From positions 1-20,301 of the forward strand of contig CAZCUR010000046.1 in assembly GCA_964501815.1 (NCBI GenBank): a stretch of DNA of 20,301 nt, in the 5' to 3' direction. The notes beneath the pieces were generated by a model. It was not told where the DNA came from. It saw nothing but the letters and a program-made list of their open reading frames with translations, and searched no databases. A program made the translations under genes and the position numbers. This stretch comes from Geothermobacter sp964501815. Lineage in GTDB: Bacteria; Desulfobacterota; Desulfuromonadia; Desulfuromonadales; Geothermobacteraceae. This document shows, in pieces, positions 6,349 to 14,636 of this stretch (position 1 is the stretch's first letter; every line of letters starts with the position of its first letter).

Positions 6349-9264
6349 TCAGAGAACAGCCTGGAGATACTCCTCCGTGGTGGCGCGACGCTGCTTTTCC
6401 ACCTCTTTCGGATCAACCTCGACGAATTTTTCGTCCGGGGTGACCTTGAAGATCGGCTGCCCCTTCTGAACGATGACGCCGTCGGTGCCGTCGATGAGGA
6501 TCTTGTCGATGGTACAGGAGAAGGGCGCCGGAATCTTGTTGAACATCTTCATGACTTCGAGAATGAAGAGCGGCTGGCCCTTTTCGACATGATCCCCCTC
6601 CTTGACGAAGGGCGGCATCCCCGGAGCCTCCTGGGCGTAGTACATGCCGCCGCCCGGAGTGACGATCTCGTCGGCCTTGGTGGCCGGCGGCGGCACCAGC
6701 ACCTTTTTCATCGCCGCCTGCAGATCCGGATCGTTGAGGTAGTCGGGGATGGTGACATCGAGGTTGTCCTCGACCCGGAAGGCATAGAAATCGGTCTTCT
6801 CGGCAATAAGGAACAGGATGCCGAGCAGCTCGTTGCCCAGCTCGTAGGCGGCATGGGCGGAACGGATGGCCTCCCAGGTCTCCTTGTCATAACCACCCTG
6901 GGGTTTCTCCTTGGCCAGGATGTCCTGCAGCTTGGCGAATTCATCCTTGGACAGGCCGAAGGTCTCACGCAACTGGGCGTAAAACTGCAGCGCCCCTTCA
7001 AGCAGATCCCGGTCGTGGGACCAGATGACTTCGGCGGCGGGAGCATCTTCACGCCAGGTCATGTTCAGGTATTCGTAGGTTTCCTGAATCATCACCAGCG
7101 GATTGCGCTTCCAGGCCACCTTGCCGTTTTCAATGGCGAAATTCTTGCGGTTGATCGACAGCCAGCCCGAGAGCAGGTGCGGATCGTTAAGCAGAATCTC
7201 CATCGGCCGGGTCAGCAGGGTTCCCTTGCGGTCGAGGGTTTCGGAAGCGGCCTTGGCAGCCTCCGGGTCGTCGGCGTAGAGCTTGGCGTAGTGCTTTTTC
7301 ATGGCCAGAAAGGCATGGACCACGTCGAGCTTGTTGGCCTCTTCCTTCAGTTTGCCGACCAGGGTCAGATAGGGGACGACAAAGCGGGTGGTCGGCTTGG
7401 CCATGACGTTCCAGCCGAGGAACCAGTTGACCAGCCCGTAATGGAACTGCAGGTTGGTCGCGAGGTTGGTACCGCGCAGAACCGTGCTGCCAAGAACCTT
7501 GGCCATGTGCTCGTAGGCGGCCTGGCGGTCATCCCCCTTGGTCAGCAACAGGGCGATGTTGGAATCGTAGGCCCCCGCCAGATGATAGCGCATGAACAGG
7601 CCGGTATCCGGGTTGGGGATGCAGATGCCCTGGTCGTCGCGGATTTCCCCTTCGATGGGCGGCGACCAGTAGCGGATGACCCCCCCGGCGCTCGGTGACA
7701 GGGAGGCATCGGTGGCATTGAGCCGGGCCTCGAGGCCGGCGCCGAAGCGGGGGATGCGCTCGGGACGCGGCAGACGCTCCTTGTGCATCGCCAGCAGCGC
7801 CATGGCCTCGACCAGGGATTCGACGATGAAGTAATCCTCGGGATCATCGGGGTTGGTGAATTTCAGGCTGTAGACCAGCTCGGTGACCCGGTGTTCCACC
7901 TGGATGCGGGTGTTGACCTCCATGAAATAGTGGCGGTCCCGGTCGACGATACACTCGAACGTCGAAGCGGAGTCGAGACCGACAGCGGCGCCGAATCGCT
8001 CCGACTCCTCCTCCATGCGCTTGAGCACCTTCAGGTCGGTTTCCAGCGCCTTGACCTGTTCTTTCAGGCCGGCCTTTTTGGCTTTTTCAATCTCGAGCTG
8101 CAGCCCTTCCTGGGTCACCGAGACCTCGAGCAGCTTCTGCTCGTGCATCTGCAGGGAGCAGTCACGGCCACCCAGGGCGATGCACCACTCGCCGTTACCG
8201 AGCATCTGGATCTCGTTGTGACGCGTCTGCTCGATATTGAGCTCGATCAGCACGTTCTTGTTGTCACCGACACCGTTGGCCTTGACCTCGAGCAGCACCT
8301 CACGCACCAGCTCGGGAGCTTCAGCAGCAGCCTTTTTGATGTCCTCTTCGGTCGGCTCCTTTTTGGTCAGCATCGAGGCACCGAGGATACGTTGACCCTT
8401 GCCGCCGCCACCGCCGATGGCCTTCAGGCGAATACGGCTGCCGGGATACTGGCGGAACATCTCGGCGCATTCCTTCTCCACCTGCGCGCAGAGCTCATCG
8501 ATGGAGAACAGGTCGATCCCCTTCTCATAGGAAGCGGCCAGGATATGATCGGCGAGTTCCTCCAGCGACAGACTGGTGTCGTTCAGGACACTCTCGTCGC
8601 AGGTGAGACCTTCAGCCTTGACCAGGGCCAGCAGGGCCTCGCGACTGGGATGTTTGGCCACCAGGGTGCGCGCCGTGACATTGTCGATACCCGGGGTTAC
8701 GGAGACATCGACCTGCAAGGCGGTGCGTTTGGCCTCGTCCTTCTTGCCGGCGGCACGCTGTGTGGCGGCACAGGGACCGATGAACATCAGCCCGGCGTCT
8801 TCGATGGCCTGGACGAACTCGTCATCCTCGGCCATGAAACCGTAGCCGGCAAAGATGGCATTGTAGTTGTTGTCCAGGGCGATGCCGATAATCTGCTGGA
8901 TGCGCTGGACACGCTCTTCCTTGGTGGCGCCGGTGTAGTCGGGCACCCGGTGCACGCGGCTGTTGTCGGTCAGCTTGCGCAGCTCCGGAGAGAGGGCATT
9001 GGGGTAGACGATGGAATCCTTCTCCGAAAGCAGGATACCGTAATGGGTGATGCCCATCTCCTCATAGACCGTCATCGCCTCGAGGCGGATGGGGCCGCGG
9101 CAGACAATCAGCGGCCTCAAATCTTCGCAGGAAAAGGAACGGACCCACTCGGACGACGACTGTGAAAGCCGGCGGTCGCGGTGAATCAGCGGATTGTTCA
9201 TATAGTAGTCATAGGACTGTGCCATGGCTGTCTTCTCCAGATCAAAATCGCGGTTCGCTTTCAT
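6349..9264 (-). CDS. Atypical acyl-CoA carboxylase: biotin carboxylase fused to biotin carrier domain
   Basis: A 971-residue protein that should carboxylate its own biotin with ATP and bicarbonate, then hand it to the carboxyltransferase encoded just upstream. The substrate is probably propionyl-CoA (inference from the nearby mutase). It has an N-terminal Rossmann-like region, an ATP-grasp glycine loop GGGGGKG at residues 284-290, RHNEIQMLGNGEW and GGRDCSLQMHEQ, and the signature EVNTRIQVEH at 449-458. The C-terminal biotinyl domain has EVMKMF, with K906 as the biotin site. Several canonical positions differ: NRGEIA is CRGPIR, HPGYGF is FAGYGF, and EAMKM is EVMKM. There are long insertions before the glycine loop (about 70 residues) and after HEQKLLE (a charged helical stretch), and an uncharacterised middle region of several hundred residues. 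A second ATG at 9225 has an equally good ribosome site. The previous gene ends 29 bases upstream. Confidence 0.9.
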   Translation of the reverse strand: MKANRDFDLEKTAMAQSYDYYMNNPLIHRDRRLSQSSSEWVRSFSCEDLRPLIVCRGPIRLEAMTVYEEMGITHYGILLSEKDSIVYPNALSPELRKLTDNSRVHRVPDYTGATKEERVQRIQQIIGIALDNNYNAIFAGYGFMAEDDEFVQAIEDAGLMFIGPCAATQRAAGKKDEAKRTALQVDVSVTPGIDNVTARTLVAKHPSREALLALVKAEGLTCDESVLNDTSLSLEELADHILAASYEKGIDLFSIDELCAQVEKECAEMFRQYPGSRIRLKAIGGGGGKGQRILGASMLTKKEPTEEDIKKAAAEAPELVREVLLEVKANGVGDNKNVLIELNIEQTRHNEIQMLGNGEWCIALGGRDCSLQMHEQKLLEVSVTQEGLQLEIEKAKKAGLKEQVKALETDLKVLKRMEEESERFGAAVGLDSASTFECIVDRDRHYFMEVNTRIQVEHRVTELVYSLKFTNPDDPEDYFIVESLVEAMALLAMHKERLPRPERIPRFGAGLEARLNATDASLSPSAGGVIRYWSPPIEGEIRDDQGICIPNPDTGLFMRYHLAGAYDSNIALLLTKGDDRQAAYEHMAKVLGSTVLRGTNLATNLQFHYGLVNWFLGWNVMAKPTTRFVVPYLTLVGKLKEEANKLDVVHAFLAMKKHYAKLYADDPEAAKAASETLDRKGTLLTRPMEILLNDPHLLSGWLSINRKNFAIENGKVAWKRNPLVMIQETYEYLNMTWREDAPAAEVIWSHDRDLLEGALQFYAQLRETFGLSKDEFAKLQDILAKEKPQGGYDKETWEAIRSAHAAYELGNELLGILFLIAEKTDFYAFRVEDNLDVTIPDYLNDPDLQAAMKKVLVPPPATKADEIVTPGGGMYYAQEAPGMPPFVKEGDHVEKGQPLFILEVMKMFNKIPAPFSCTIDKILIDGTDGVIVQKGQPIFKVTPDEKFVEVDPKEVEKQRRATTEEYLQAVL

Positions 9265-9293
9265 ACCGTAACGCCTCTCCCCTCATTGGTCCC

Positions 9294-11018
9294 TTAATGG
9301 AATTCACGCTGGACATCCTGCCAGGCACTCGGCTTGTAGTGGCGCAGCAGGAAATGCAGGTTTTTGCCGAGCACCTCACGCAGGTCGGTCGGCATGACAA
9401 TGGAGGAGATGGAACCGAGAGCCAGGCCCTCCTTGGGATTCATCAGCTCCTTCTCGTAACGCTGATTGAGCAGGGCCTCCTGCTGCTTGAGCCATTCGGC
9501 CGCCTCAGCCTCGGCATCCTTCTTGGCCGCCTCACCGTCCATGCCTGCCTTGATACGCTCAGCGGTCCCTTCGGCGATGCGCTGCTTGATCGAACCGCGA
9601 ATCTGGCGCAGCTCGTTTTTGTAGACAAACTCCTTGCCGGCCGGGCCCATAACCGCCAGACGGGTGGTCGGCAGGGCCAGAACCAGGTCGGCGCCGGTGG
9701 GATAGTTGTTGTAGGAAGCGTAGGCGCCACCGAAAGCGTTGCGCAGAATCAGCAGGATACGCGGGGTGCGCACATCGATGATCGAATCGAGCATCGACCG
9801 TCCGGCCTGGACGATACCGCGGGCCTCCTGCTCCCGCCCGGGGAGGAAGCCGGTGGTGTCTTCCATGAAGATCAGCGGAATATTGTAGATGTTGCAGAAG
9901 CGCACAAAGCGGGCGATTTTCAGCGCCGAATCGCAATCGATCTGACCGGAGGCGACCGCCGAGTTGTTGGCGACAAATCCGACCACATGACCGCCGAGGC
10001 GGCCGAAAGCGGTAATCGCCTCGCGGGCGCGGGTCGGCTGCAGTTCGAAGTAATCGCCGTGGTCGCAGATCTGCTGGATGATGATGGAAACGTCGAACGG
10101 CGTATTGAAACCGGTCGGCGAGTTGAAGGCCTTTTTCAGCAGGGTGTTGATTTCCCAGGTTTTGCGATCGAGCGGATCGCTGGTCGGCTGGTAGGGAGCC
10201 ATGCTGTGATTGTTGTCCGGGATGTAGCTGAGCAGACGCACGGCGGTGCGCAACGCTGCAACTTCATCCGCGACGGTCAGGTCGGCAACGCCGGAGGCTC
10301 CGTGGACCTTGGGACCGCCCAGCTCTTCAGGGGTAATATCCTCCCCGAGCACCGACTTGACCACCCCCGGGCCGGTCAGGCCGAAGAAGGTGTCGTTCGG
10401 CTGAATGACGAAGCTGCCCTGACGCGGCAGATAGGAACCACCGCCGGCGTTGAAACCGAACATGCACATGATGGTCGGCACCACCCCGCTGATCTTGCGC
10501 AGAGCGGTGAAGGCCTCGGCGTAGCCGTCCAGGCCGCCGACACCGGCGGGAACAAAGGCACCGGCCGAGTCGTTCATGCCGATGAGCGGAATGCCTTTTT
10601 CACCGCACATCTGGAACAGGCGGGCCAGCTTTCGGCCGTTGGTGGCATCGATGGATCCGGCCCGCACGGTAAAGTCGTGGCCGTAGACCCCGACATCCCG
10701 GCCGTTGATATTGAGGATGCCGGTCACCAGGGAGGCGCCGTCAAGGTTTTTGCCCCAGTTGGTGAACAGAATGTTCGGCTCTTCCTGGGTCAGCACCTTG
10801 ATACGCTCCCAGACGGTCATGCGCTTTTTGAAATGCTGCTTCTCGATCTGGCCGACGGCCACCGACTTGATCGGCCGTTCGATCAGTTCGAGACCTTCTT
10901 TCATGACCTCTTCATAGGGACCTGTTTCACCGGCGATTTCACCCGGGATGGTGAAATCGACCTCTTCCTTTTTGGCCAGAGGATTTTTCAGACAGGGTTT
11001 GATCAGTTTCTGGGACAT
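9294..11018 (-). CDS. Acyl-CoA carboxylase carboxyltransferase subunit (propionyl-CoA carboxylase-like)
   Basis: This subunit transfers the carboxyl group from biotin to an acyl-CoA. The product is 574 residues with two crotonase-like halves. The N-terminal half has MNDSAGAFVPAGVGGLDGY near residues 147-165. The C-terminal half has MEDTTGFLPGREQE and NAFGGAYASY near 385-430, which form the oxyanion holes for acyl-CoA and biotin. A Lys/Glu/Ala-rich helical insert follows (around KKDAEAEAAEWLKQQEALL). The ATG at 11018 is preferred because AAGGA lies 6 bases before it; the ATG two codons upstream abuts the same AAGGA. It is the first gene of the operon, behind a structured leader and a promoter with a palindromic operator. 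The family also includes methylmalonyl-CoA and glutaconyl-CoA decarboxylase alpha chains, so the substrate is inferred, not proven. Confidence 0.92.
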   Translation of the reverse strand: MSQKLIKPCLKNPLAKKEEVDFTIPGEIAGETGPYEEVMKEGLELIERPIKSVAVGQIEKQHFKKRMTVWERIKVLTQEEPNILFTNWGKNLDGASLVTGILNINGRDVGVYGHDFTVRAGSIDATNGRKLARLFQMCGEKGIPLIGMNDSAGAFVPAGVGGLDGYAEAFTALRKISGVVPTIMCMFGFNAGGGSYLPRQGSFVIQPNDTFFGLTGPGVVKSVLGEDITPEELGGPKVHGASGVADLTVADEVAALRTAVRLLSYIPDNNHSMAPYQPTSDPLDRKTWEINTLLKKAFNSPTGFNTPFDVSIIIQQICDHGDYFELQPTRAREAITAFGRLGGHVVGFVANNSAVASGQIDCDSALKIARFVRFCNIYNIPLIFMEDTTGFLPGREQEARGIVQAGRSMLDSIIDVRTPRILLILRNAFGGAYASYNNYPTGADLVLALPTTRLAVMGPAGKEFVYKNELRQIRGSIKQRIAEGTAERIKAGMDGEAAKKDAEAEAAEWLKQQEALLNQRYEKELMNPKEGLALGSISSIVMPTDLREVLGKNLHFLLRHYKPSAWQDVQREFH

Positions 11019-11043
11019 AGCCATTCCTTCTGCTGATGGATGG

Positions 11044-11102
11044 GCCGCCGACAGGCGATGCGGCGGCGGTTGCCGGTCAGACTGGCCCCTGACGACGGGG
11101 CC
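11044..11102 (-). promoter_or_regulatory. Structured 5' leader of the carboxylase operon
   Basis: Two GC-rich perfect stems sit in the presumed transcript leader: GGCCCC/GGGGCC (11084-11089/11097-11102, 7-base loop) and GCCGCC/GGCGGC (11044-11049/11062-11067), the latter close to the ribosome site. There is no T-run, so they look like mRNA structure and not a terminator. The function is unknown. Confidence 0.45.
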
Positions 11103-11146
11103 TTCTCCCCATACATGGATAAAACAACGTTTTTACAGACCGACAT

Positions 11147-11176
11147 AAAAAACCAGAAAACGCAGGAGATTGTCAA
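11147..11176 (-). promoter_or_regulatory. Promoter of the acyl-CoA carboxylase operon (strong -35, poor -10)
   Basis: On the minus strand TTGACA (11171-11176) is followed at 18 bases by a T-rich element (TTTTTT, 11147-11152) and no good TATAAT match. The missing -10 together with a palindrome 7 bases upstream of the -35 fits an activator-dependent promoter, though this is inference. Confidence 0.5.
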
Positions 11177-11183
11177 GGAAATA

Positions 11184-11198
11184 TTTACTCTCAGTAAA
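11184..11198 (-). promoter_or_regulatory. Candidate operator palindrome, copy 2
   Basis: The minus strand reads TTTACTGAGAGTAAA, with half-sites TTTACT/AGTAAA. It is preceded by a T-tract and lies 7 bases upstream of TTGACA. It matches copy 1 at 2922-2936 at 12 of 15 positions, in the same orientation and context. Confidence 0.6.
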
Positions 11199-11269
11199 AA
11201 AGATAAGGGGTGCTTAAAACCGTATTCTGGTTGGCAAAACCGGGCGTGGCCGGGGGGACAGGGGAGAGC

Positions 11270-11298
11270 AAAAAAGCCCCGCACAGGGCGGGGCTTTT
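11270..11298. terminator. Terminator after serA
   Basis: The stem GCCCCG (11276-11281) / CGGGGC (11289-11294) has a 7-base loop. It is flanked by six A residues on the left, which are a U-run for minus-strand serA transcripts, and TTTT on the right. It ends the serC-thioesterase-serA transcript 38 bases after the serA stop, ahead of the carboxylase promoter. Confidence 0.9.
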
Positions 11299-11335
11299 GC
11301 CAAACAAGGACGGCGATAATGCCGGGCTGGAGCTG

Positions 11336-12928
11336 TCAGTGGGTCAGGTGGACCGCCCGCAGATAGTCAGGCTGGATTTCCCGGGTAATGCGATCCAGCG
11401 TTTCCTGGGTGGCGGGGGAGTCGATGGAAAAGACCACCAGGGCCTTGCCCCCCTTTTCGCGCCGGCCGAGGGTCATATTGCCGATGTTGACACCGGCGTC
11501 CCCCAGAATGGTGCCGATTTTCCCGATCAGGCCCGGGCGATCCTGATAACTGAGAACCAGCATATGTTCCTCAGGGCAGAAATCGACATCGAAGTTGCGC
11601 ATCTTGACGATCTTGGGACGCCCCTCAAACAGGGTGCCGGCGATCACCCGGGTGCCGGTCGGGGTCTCAAGGGTCAGGGTAATCAGGTTGGAATAGGATT
11701 CGGTTTCGGTGGTGCGCACCGATTCAACAACGATTCCCATCTCCCGGGCTACCAGGTTGGCATTGACCAGGTTGACCTCCTGATCGGTGTGACGGTCGAG
11801 CAGGGCCGCCAGACCGCACACGGTCAGGGGCGAACAGTCATAGCGGGCCAGCTTGCCGCTGTAGGTAAAGGTTACCTTGCTCGGATTGGCCGGTGCCAGC
11901 TGGGAGATGAAATCCCCGATGGTTTCGACCAGCGCCATGTAGGGCTTCATATGTTCCATCAGGTCGGGATCGAAACGCGGGATGTTGACGGCGTTCTCAA
12001 TCGGCTGGCCGTCGAGATAGTGCAGAAGCTCACGGCAGACATCGATGGCGACATTCTTCTGGGCCTCAAAGGTGTTGGCTCCCAGATGGGGCGTCACCAC
12101 CATGTTCGGATGGGCAATCAGTTTCCGGAGCAGCTCGCTTTTGGGAGGTTCTTCACTCCAGACATCAAAGGCGGCCCCGATCACCCGGCCGGATTCGAGC
12201 GCTTCCAGGGTCGCGGCTTCATCGTAAATACCACCGCGGGCGCAGTTGACGATAATGACCCCCTGCTTCATGCGCTCAAACTGTTCCCGGCCGATCATGC
12301 CCCGGGTTTCATCATTCAACGGCGTGTGCACGGTGATAACGTCGGACAGGCGCAGCAGGTCGTCCAGTTCGACCAGACGGGTGCCGTGATCTTCAGCCCG
12401 TTTCTCCGAAATATAGGGGTCATAGACGACGACATCCATTTCGAACGCGCGCGCCCGCAGCGCCACCCGGCCACCGACCTTGCCCAGACCGATGACCCCC
12501 AGGGTTTTGCCCTTGAGTTCATGACCGGTGAAGGGGGCACGTTTCCACTCACCGCCTTTCAGGCTGGCGTTGGCAATGGTCACATTGCGACACAGGCTGA
12601 GCAGAATGGCCATGGTGTGTTCGGCGGCGGAATTGGTATTGCCGAACGGCGCGTTGACGACAATGATGCCACGCTGACTGGCCGCCTCGACATCAACATT
12701 GTCGATGCCGACCCCGGCACGAGCGACAATTTTCAGATTTGACGCCGCCTCAAGCAACGGTCGGTCGACCTGGGTGCCGCTGCGGGTAATGATGGCGTCA
12801 TACGCGCCAATGATTTCACGCAGCTGTTCGGCGGACAGGCCCAGGCGCACATCGACCTGGACACGCGGGTCATCTTCAAGCAGCTGCAGACCGCTTTCGG
12901 ACACCTCGTCGGTGACAATCACTTTCAT
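11336..12928 (-). CDS. serA: D-3-phosphoglycerate dehydrogenase
   Basis: SerA catalyses the first step of serine synthesis, NAD-dependent oxidation of 3-phosphoglycerate. The 530-residue length and domain order fit the long type I enzyme. The substrate/nucleotide-binding core has the Rossmann motif GLGKVG at residues 147-152 and catalytic R231 (NCARGG), E260 (DVWSEEPP) and H281 (TPHLGA). An intervening allosteric substrate-binding domain spans about 315-450. A C-terminal ACT domain spans about 456-530 (VLSYQDRPGLIGKIGTIL), which in the family mediates serine feedback. The ATG at 12928 has AGGAG 8 bases upstream; a frame extending 7 codons further lacks support. It has its own promoter at 12976-13005 besides read-through from serC and the thioesterase gene. 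Confidence 0.97.
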   Translation of the reverse strand: MKVIVTDEVSESGLQLLEDDPRVQVDVRLGLSAEQLREIIGAYDAIITRSGTQVDRPLLEAASNLKIVARAGVGIDNVDVEAASQRGIIVVNAPFGNTNSAAEHTMAILLSLCRNVTIANASLKGGEWKRAPFTGHELKGKTLGVIGLGKVGGRVALRARAFEMDVVVYDPYISEKRAEDHGTRLVELDDLLRLSDVITVHTPLNDETRGMIGREQFERMKQGVIIVNCARGGIYDEAATLEALESGRVIGAAFDVWSEEPPKSELLRKLIAHPNMVVTPHLGANTFEAQKNVAIDVCRELLHYLDGQPIENAVNIPRFDPDLMEHMKPYMALVETIGDFISQLAPANPSKVTFTYSGKLARYDCSPLTVCGLAALLDRHTDQEVNLVNANLVAREMGIVVESVRTTETESYSNLITLTLETPTGTRVIAGTLFEGRPKIVKMRNFDVDFCPEEHMLVLSYQDRPGLIGKIGTILGDAGVNIGNMTLGRREKGGKALVVFSIDSPATQETLDRITREIQPDYLRAVHLTH

Positions 12929-12975
12929 CGCATCTTCTCCTTGAGACAATCGTTGCGCGGGCAGCGTGGGCGCCG

Positions 12976-13005
12976 ATTTTAGGGACCCTGGCGCGGGCCT
13001 GTCAA
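12976..13005 (-). promoter_or_regulatory. Internal sigma-70 promoter for serA
   Basis: On the minus strand TTGACA (13000-13005), an 18-base spacer and TAAAAT (12976-12981). The expected start is near 12969, about 40 bases before the serA ATG. The GGCCTG/CAGGCC inverted repeat overlapping the -35 (12997-13002/13015-13020) could be an operator. Confidence 0.65.
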
Positions 13006-13030
13006 CCGGTATACCAGGCCGGACGACGGC

Positions 13031-13504
13031 TCAGGCCAGCTGCCGCTGTTTTTCTTCGGGCAGAGTGATACACAGACAGTCGGCCTCGGCCAGCACCTTG
13101 TCGCCCAAAACAATACGCCCCCTGACCCTGACCTTGCGACCTGCGGCCTCGACCACTTCGCTGTCGACCTGGACAAGGGTTTTCAAAGGGAGCAGGTGGC
13201 GAAAACTGATATTGAGGTTACCGACCACGATGGGGTAACCGGCCGCCCAGGCGGCCAGGCCGAGAACCTCGTCGAAGACCGCCGCGATACTGCCGCCGTG
13301 CGCGTGTCCGGGCGGGCCTTCGGTTTCGGGGCCAAACCAGACCCGCGCCACCAGCTGCCCCTGCTGGTTGCGAAAATAGCGCATCTGGAACCGGCGCCCG
13401 GTGCGGTCACCGGAAACAAAGCGCAGGGTTTCGCCCACCAGGGACGGAGCGTCAAACTCCTGCCAGCCCTCTTCAGCGGGGATGTCAACCTTTTCGATAT
13501 CCAT
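13031..13504 (-). CDS. Hotdog-fold thioesterase (4HBT/PaaI superfamily)
   Basis: A 157-residue single hotdog domain. The signature GHAHGGSIAAVFDEVLG is at residues 66-82: HGG caps the central helix and D78 is the likely catalytic acid. A VGNLNISFRHLLPL strand typical of acyl-CoA thioesterases follows. The substrate cannot be read from sequence. The ATG at 13504 has AGGA 7 bases upstream, only 9 bases after the serC stop, so it is co-transcribed with serC. Its place between two serine-synthesis genes is unexplained. It may simply use the operon, or hydrolyse an acyl-CoA whose metabolism is coupled to serine. No signal peptide or membrane segment is visible. Confidence 0.88.
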   Translation of the reverse strand: MDIEKVDIPAEEGWQEFDAPSLVGETLRFVSGDRTGRRFQMRYFRNQQGQLVARVWFGPETEGPPGHAHGGSIAAVFDEVLGLAAWAAGYPIVVGNLNISFRHLLPLKTLVQVDSEVVEAAGRKVRVRGRIVLGDKVLAEADCLCITLPEEKQRQLA

Positions 13505-13513
13505 AAATCGTTC

Positions 13514-14602
13514 CTATCCGTTTTTCCGCTCGAACTCGGTCATGAACTGCGCCAGGGCCTCGACTCCCTCAAGCGGCATGGGGTTGTAGATGGATGCCCG
13601 GATACCGCCCACCGCCCGGTGGCCCTTGAGAGCGAACAGACCGGCCTGCTCCGCCTCGACAAGAAAACGTTTCTCCAGCTCACTGTCGGGCAGATGAAAG
13701 ACCACATTCATCATGGAGCGGTCTTCGGGCCTGGCGAAAGGGCGATAGAAATCGCTGGCATCAAGAAGCTGGTAAAGACGCTCGGCCTTGGCCCGGTTGC
13801 GCCGCTCCATCTCATCGACGCCACCTTCATCGCGAATCCATTCCAGCACGCAGCGCACGGCATAAATGGCGAAGGTGTTGGTGGTATTGGTGAGCGAATC
13901 ATCCTCGGCGGCACGGGCGTAATTGAGCAGGACCGGCGTGCGGTCATCGGCACTGCCGAGCAGGTCCTCGCGGATGGCGACCACCGCCATGCCCGAAGGG
14001 CCAAGGTTCTTCTGCAGACCGGCATAGACGACGCCGAAACGGCTGAAGTCGAGCCGCCGCGACAGAATTTCCGAGGTCTGGTCGGTCACCAGGGGCACAG
14101 CGCCGGTGTCGGGAAACTGCCTCCACTGGGTGCCGAAAACCGTGTTGTTGCTGGTGATGTGCAGATAGGCGGCGTCCTGGTCGATGCTCTGCGCCGCGAC
14201 ACCGGGCAGCCGGTCGAAGTTGGTTTCGGCGCTCGAGGCGATGACACGCACATCCGCAAAGGGTTGGGCGTCTTTGGCCGCCAACCGGGAGAAATTGCCC
14301 GATTCGACATAGAGGCATTTGCGCTCGGGCGAACGACCGGCCAGATTCATCGGCAGGGCGGAGAACTGCATGCGCGCGCCGCCGTGCATAAACAGGATGC
14401 GGTAGTTCGACGGCAGCCCGGTCAGCTGCCGGAACAGCTCCTTGGCCTGGTCGAGGATATCCTGAAAGGGTCTGGAGCGGTGACTGATCTCGATCACCGA
14501 GACCCCCATCCCCTGATAGTCGAGCCATTCTTCGCGAATCCGCTCCATCACCGGCCTGGGCAGCATCGCCGGCCCGGCGCCAAAATTCCATACCTGGGAC
14601 AT
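13514..14602 (-). CDS. serC: Phosphoserine aminotransferase
   Basis: SerC is a PLP-dependent transaminase that converts 3-phosphohydroxypyruvate and glutamate to phosphoserine; it can also serve vitamin B6 synthesis in some bacteria. The 362-residue length is standard. The N-terminus has WNFGAGPAMLP, followed by EISHRSRPFQDIL and FMHGGARMQFSALPMN. The PLP lysine is K198 in VVYAGLQKNLGPSG. The C-terminal part has GGIRASIYNPMPLEGVEAL. The ATG at 14602 has GGAG 11 bases upstream, a little long. The gene begins just after a 240-base non-coding inverted repeat and leads the serC-thioesterase-serA unit. Confidence 0.97.
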   Translation of the reverse strand: MSQVWNFGAGPAMLPRPVMERIREEWLDYQGMGVSVIEISHRSRPFQDILDQAKELFRQLTGLPSNYRILFMHGGARMQFSALPMNLAGRSPERKCLYVESGNFSRLAAKDAQPFADVRVIASSAETNFDRLPGVAAQSIDQDAAYLHITSNNTVFGTQWRQFPDTGAVPLVTDQTSEILSRRLDFSRFGVVYAGLQKNLGPSGMAVVAIREDLLGSADDRTPVLLNYARAAEDDSLTNTTNTFAIYAVRCVLEWIRDEGGVDEMERRNRAKAERLYQLLDASDFYRPFARPEDRSMMNVVFHLPDSELEKRFLVEAEQAGLFALKGHRAVGGIRASIYNPMPLEGVEALAQFMTEFERKNG

Positions 14603-14636
14603 GCTGGTTCGTGCTCCTTTGATGAATCCTTCAGGA

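Noticed and set aside
6322..11036. Several long plus-strand open frames opposite the two carboxylase genes
   Set aside because: The opposite strand encodes intact carboxylase subunits with catalytic motifs; the plus-strand frames are codon-bias shadows.
11003..11146. Short minus-strand frame in the carboxylase leader as a regulatory leader peptide
   Set aside because: It has no ribosome site, no run of a single amino acid and no terminator, and it overlaps the start of the carboxyltransferase gene.
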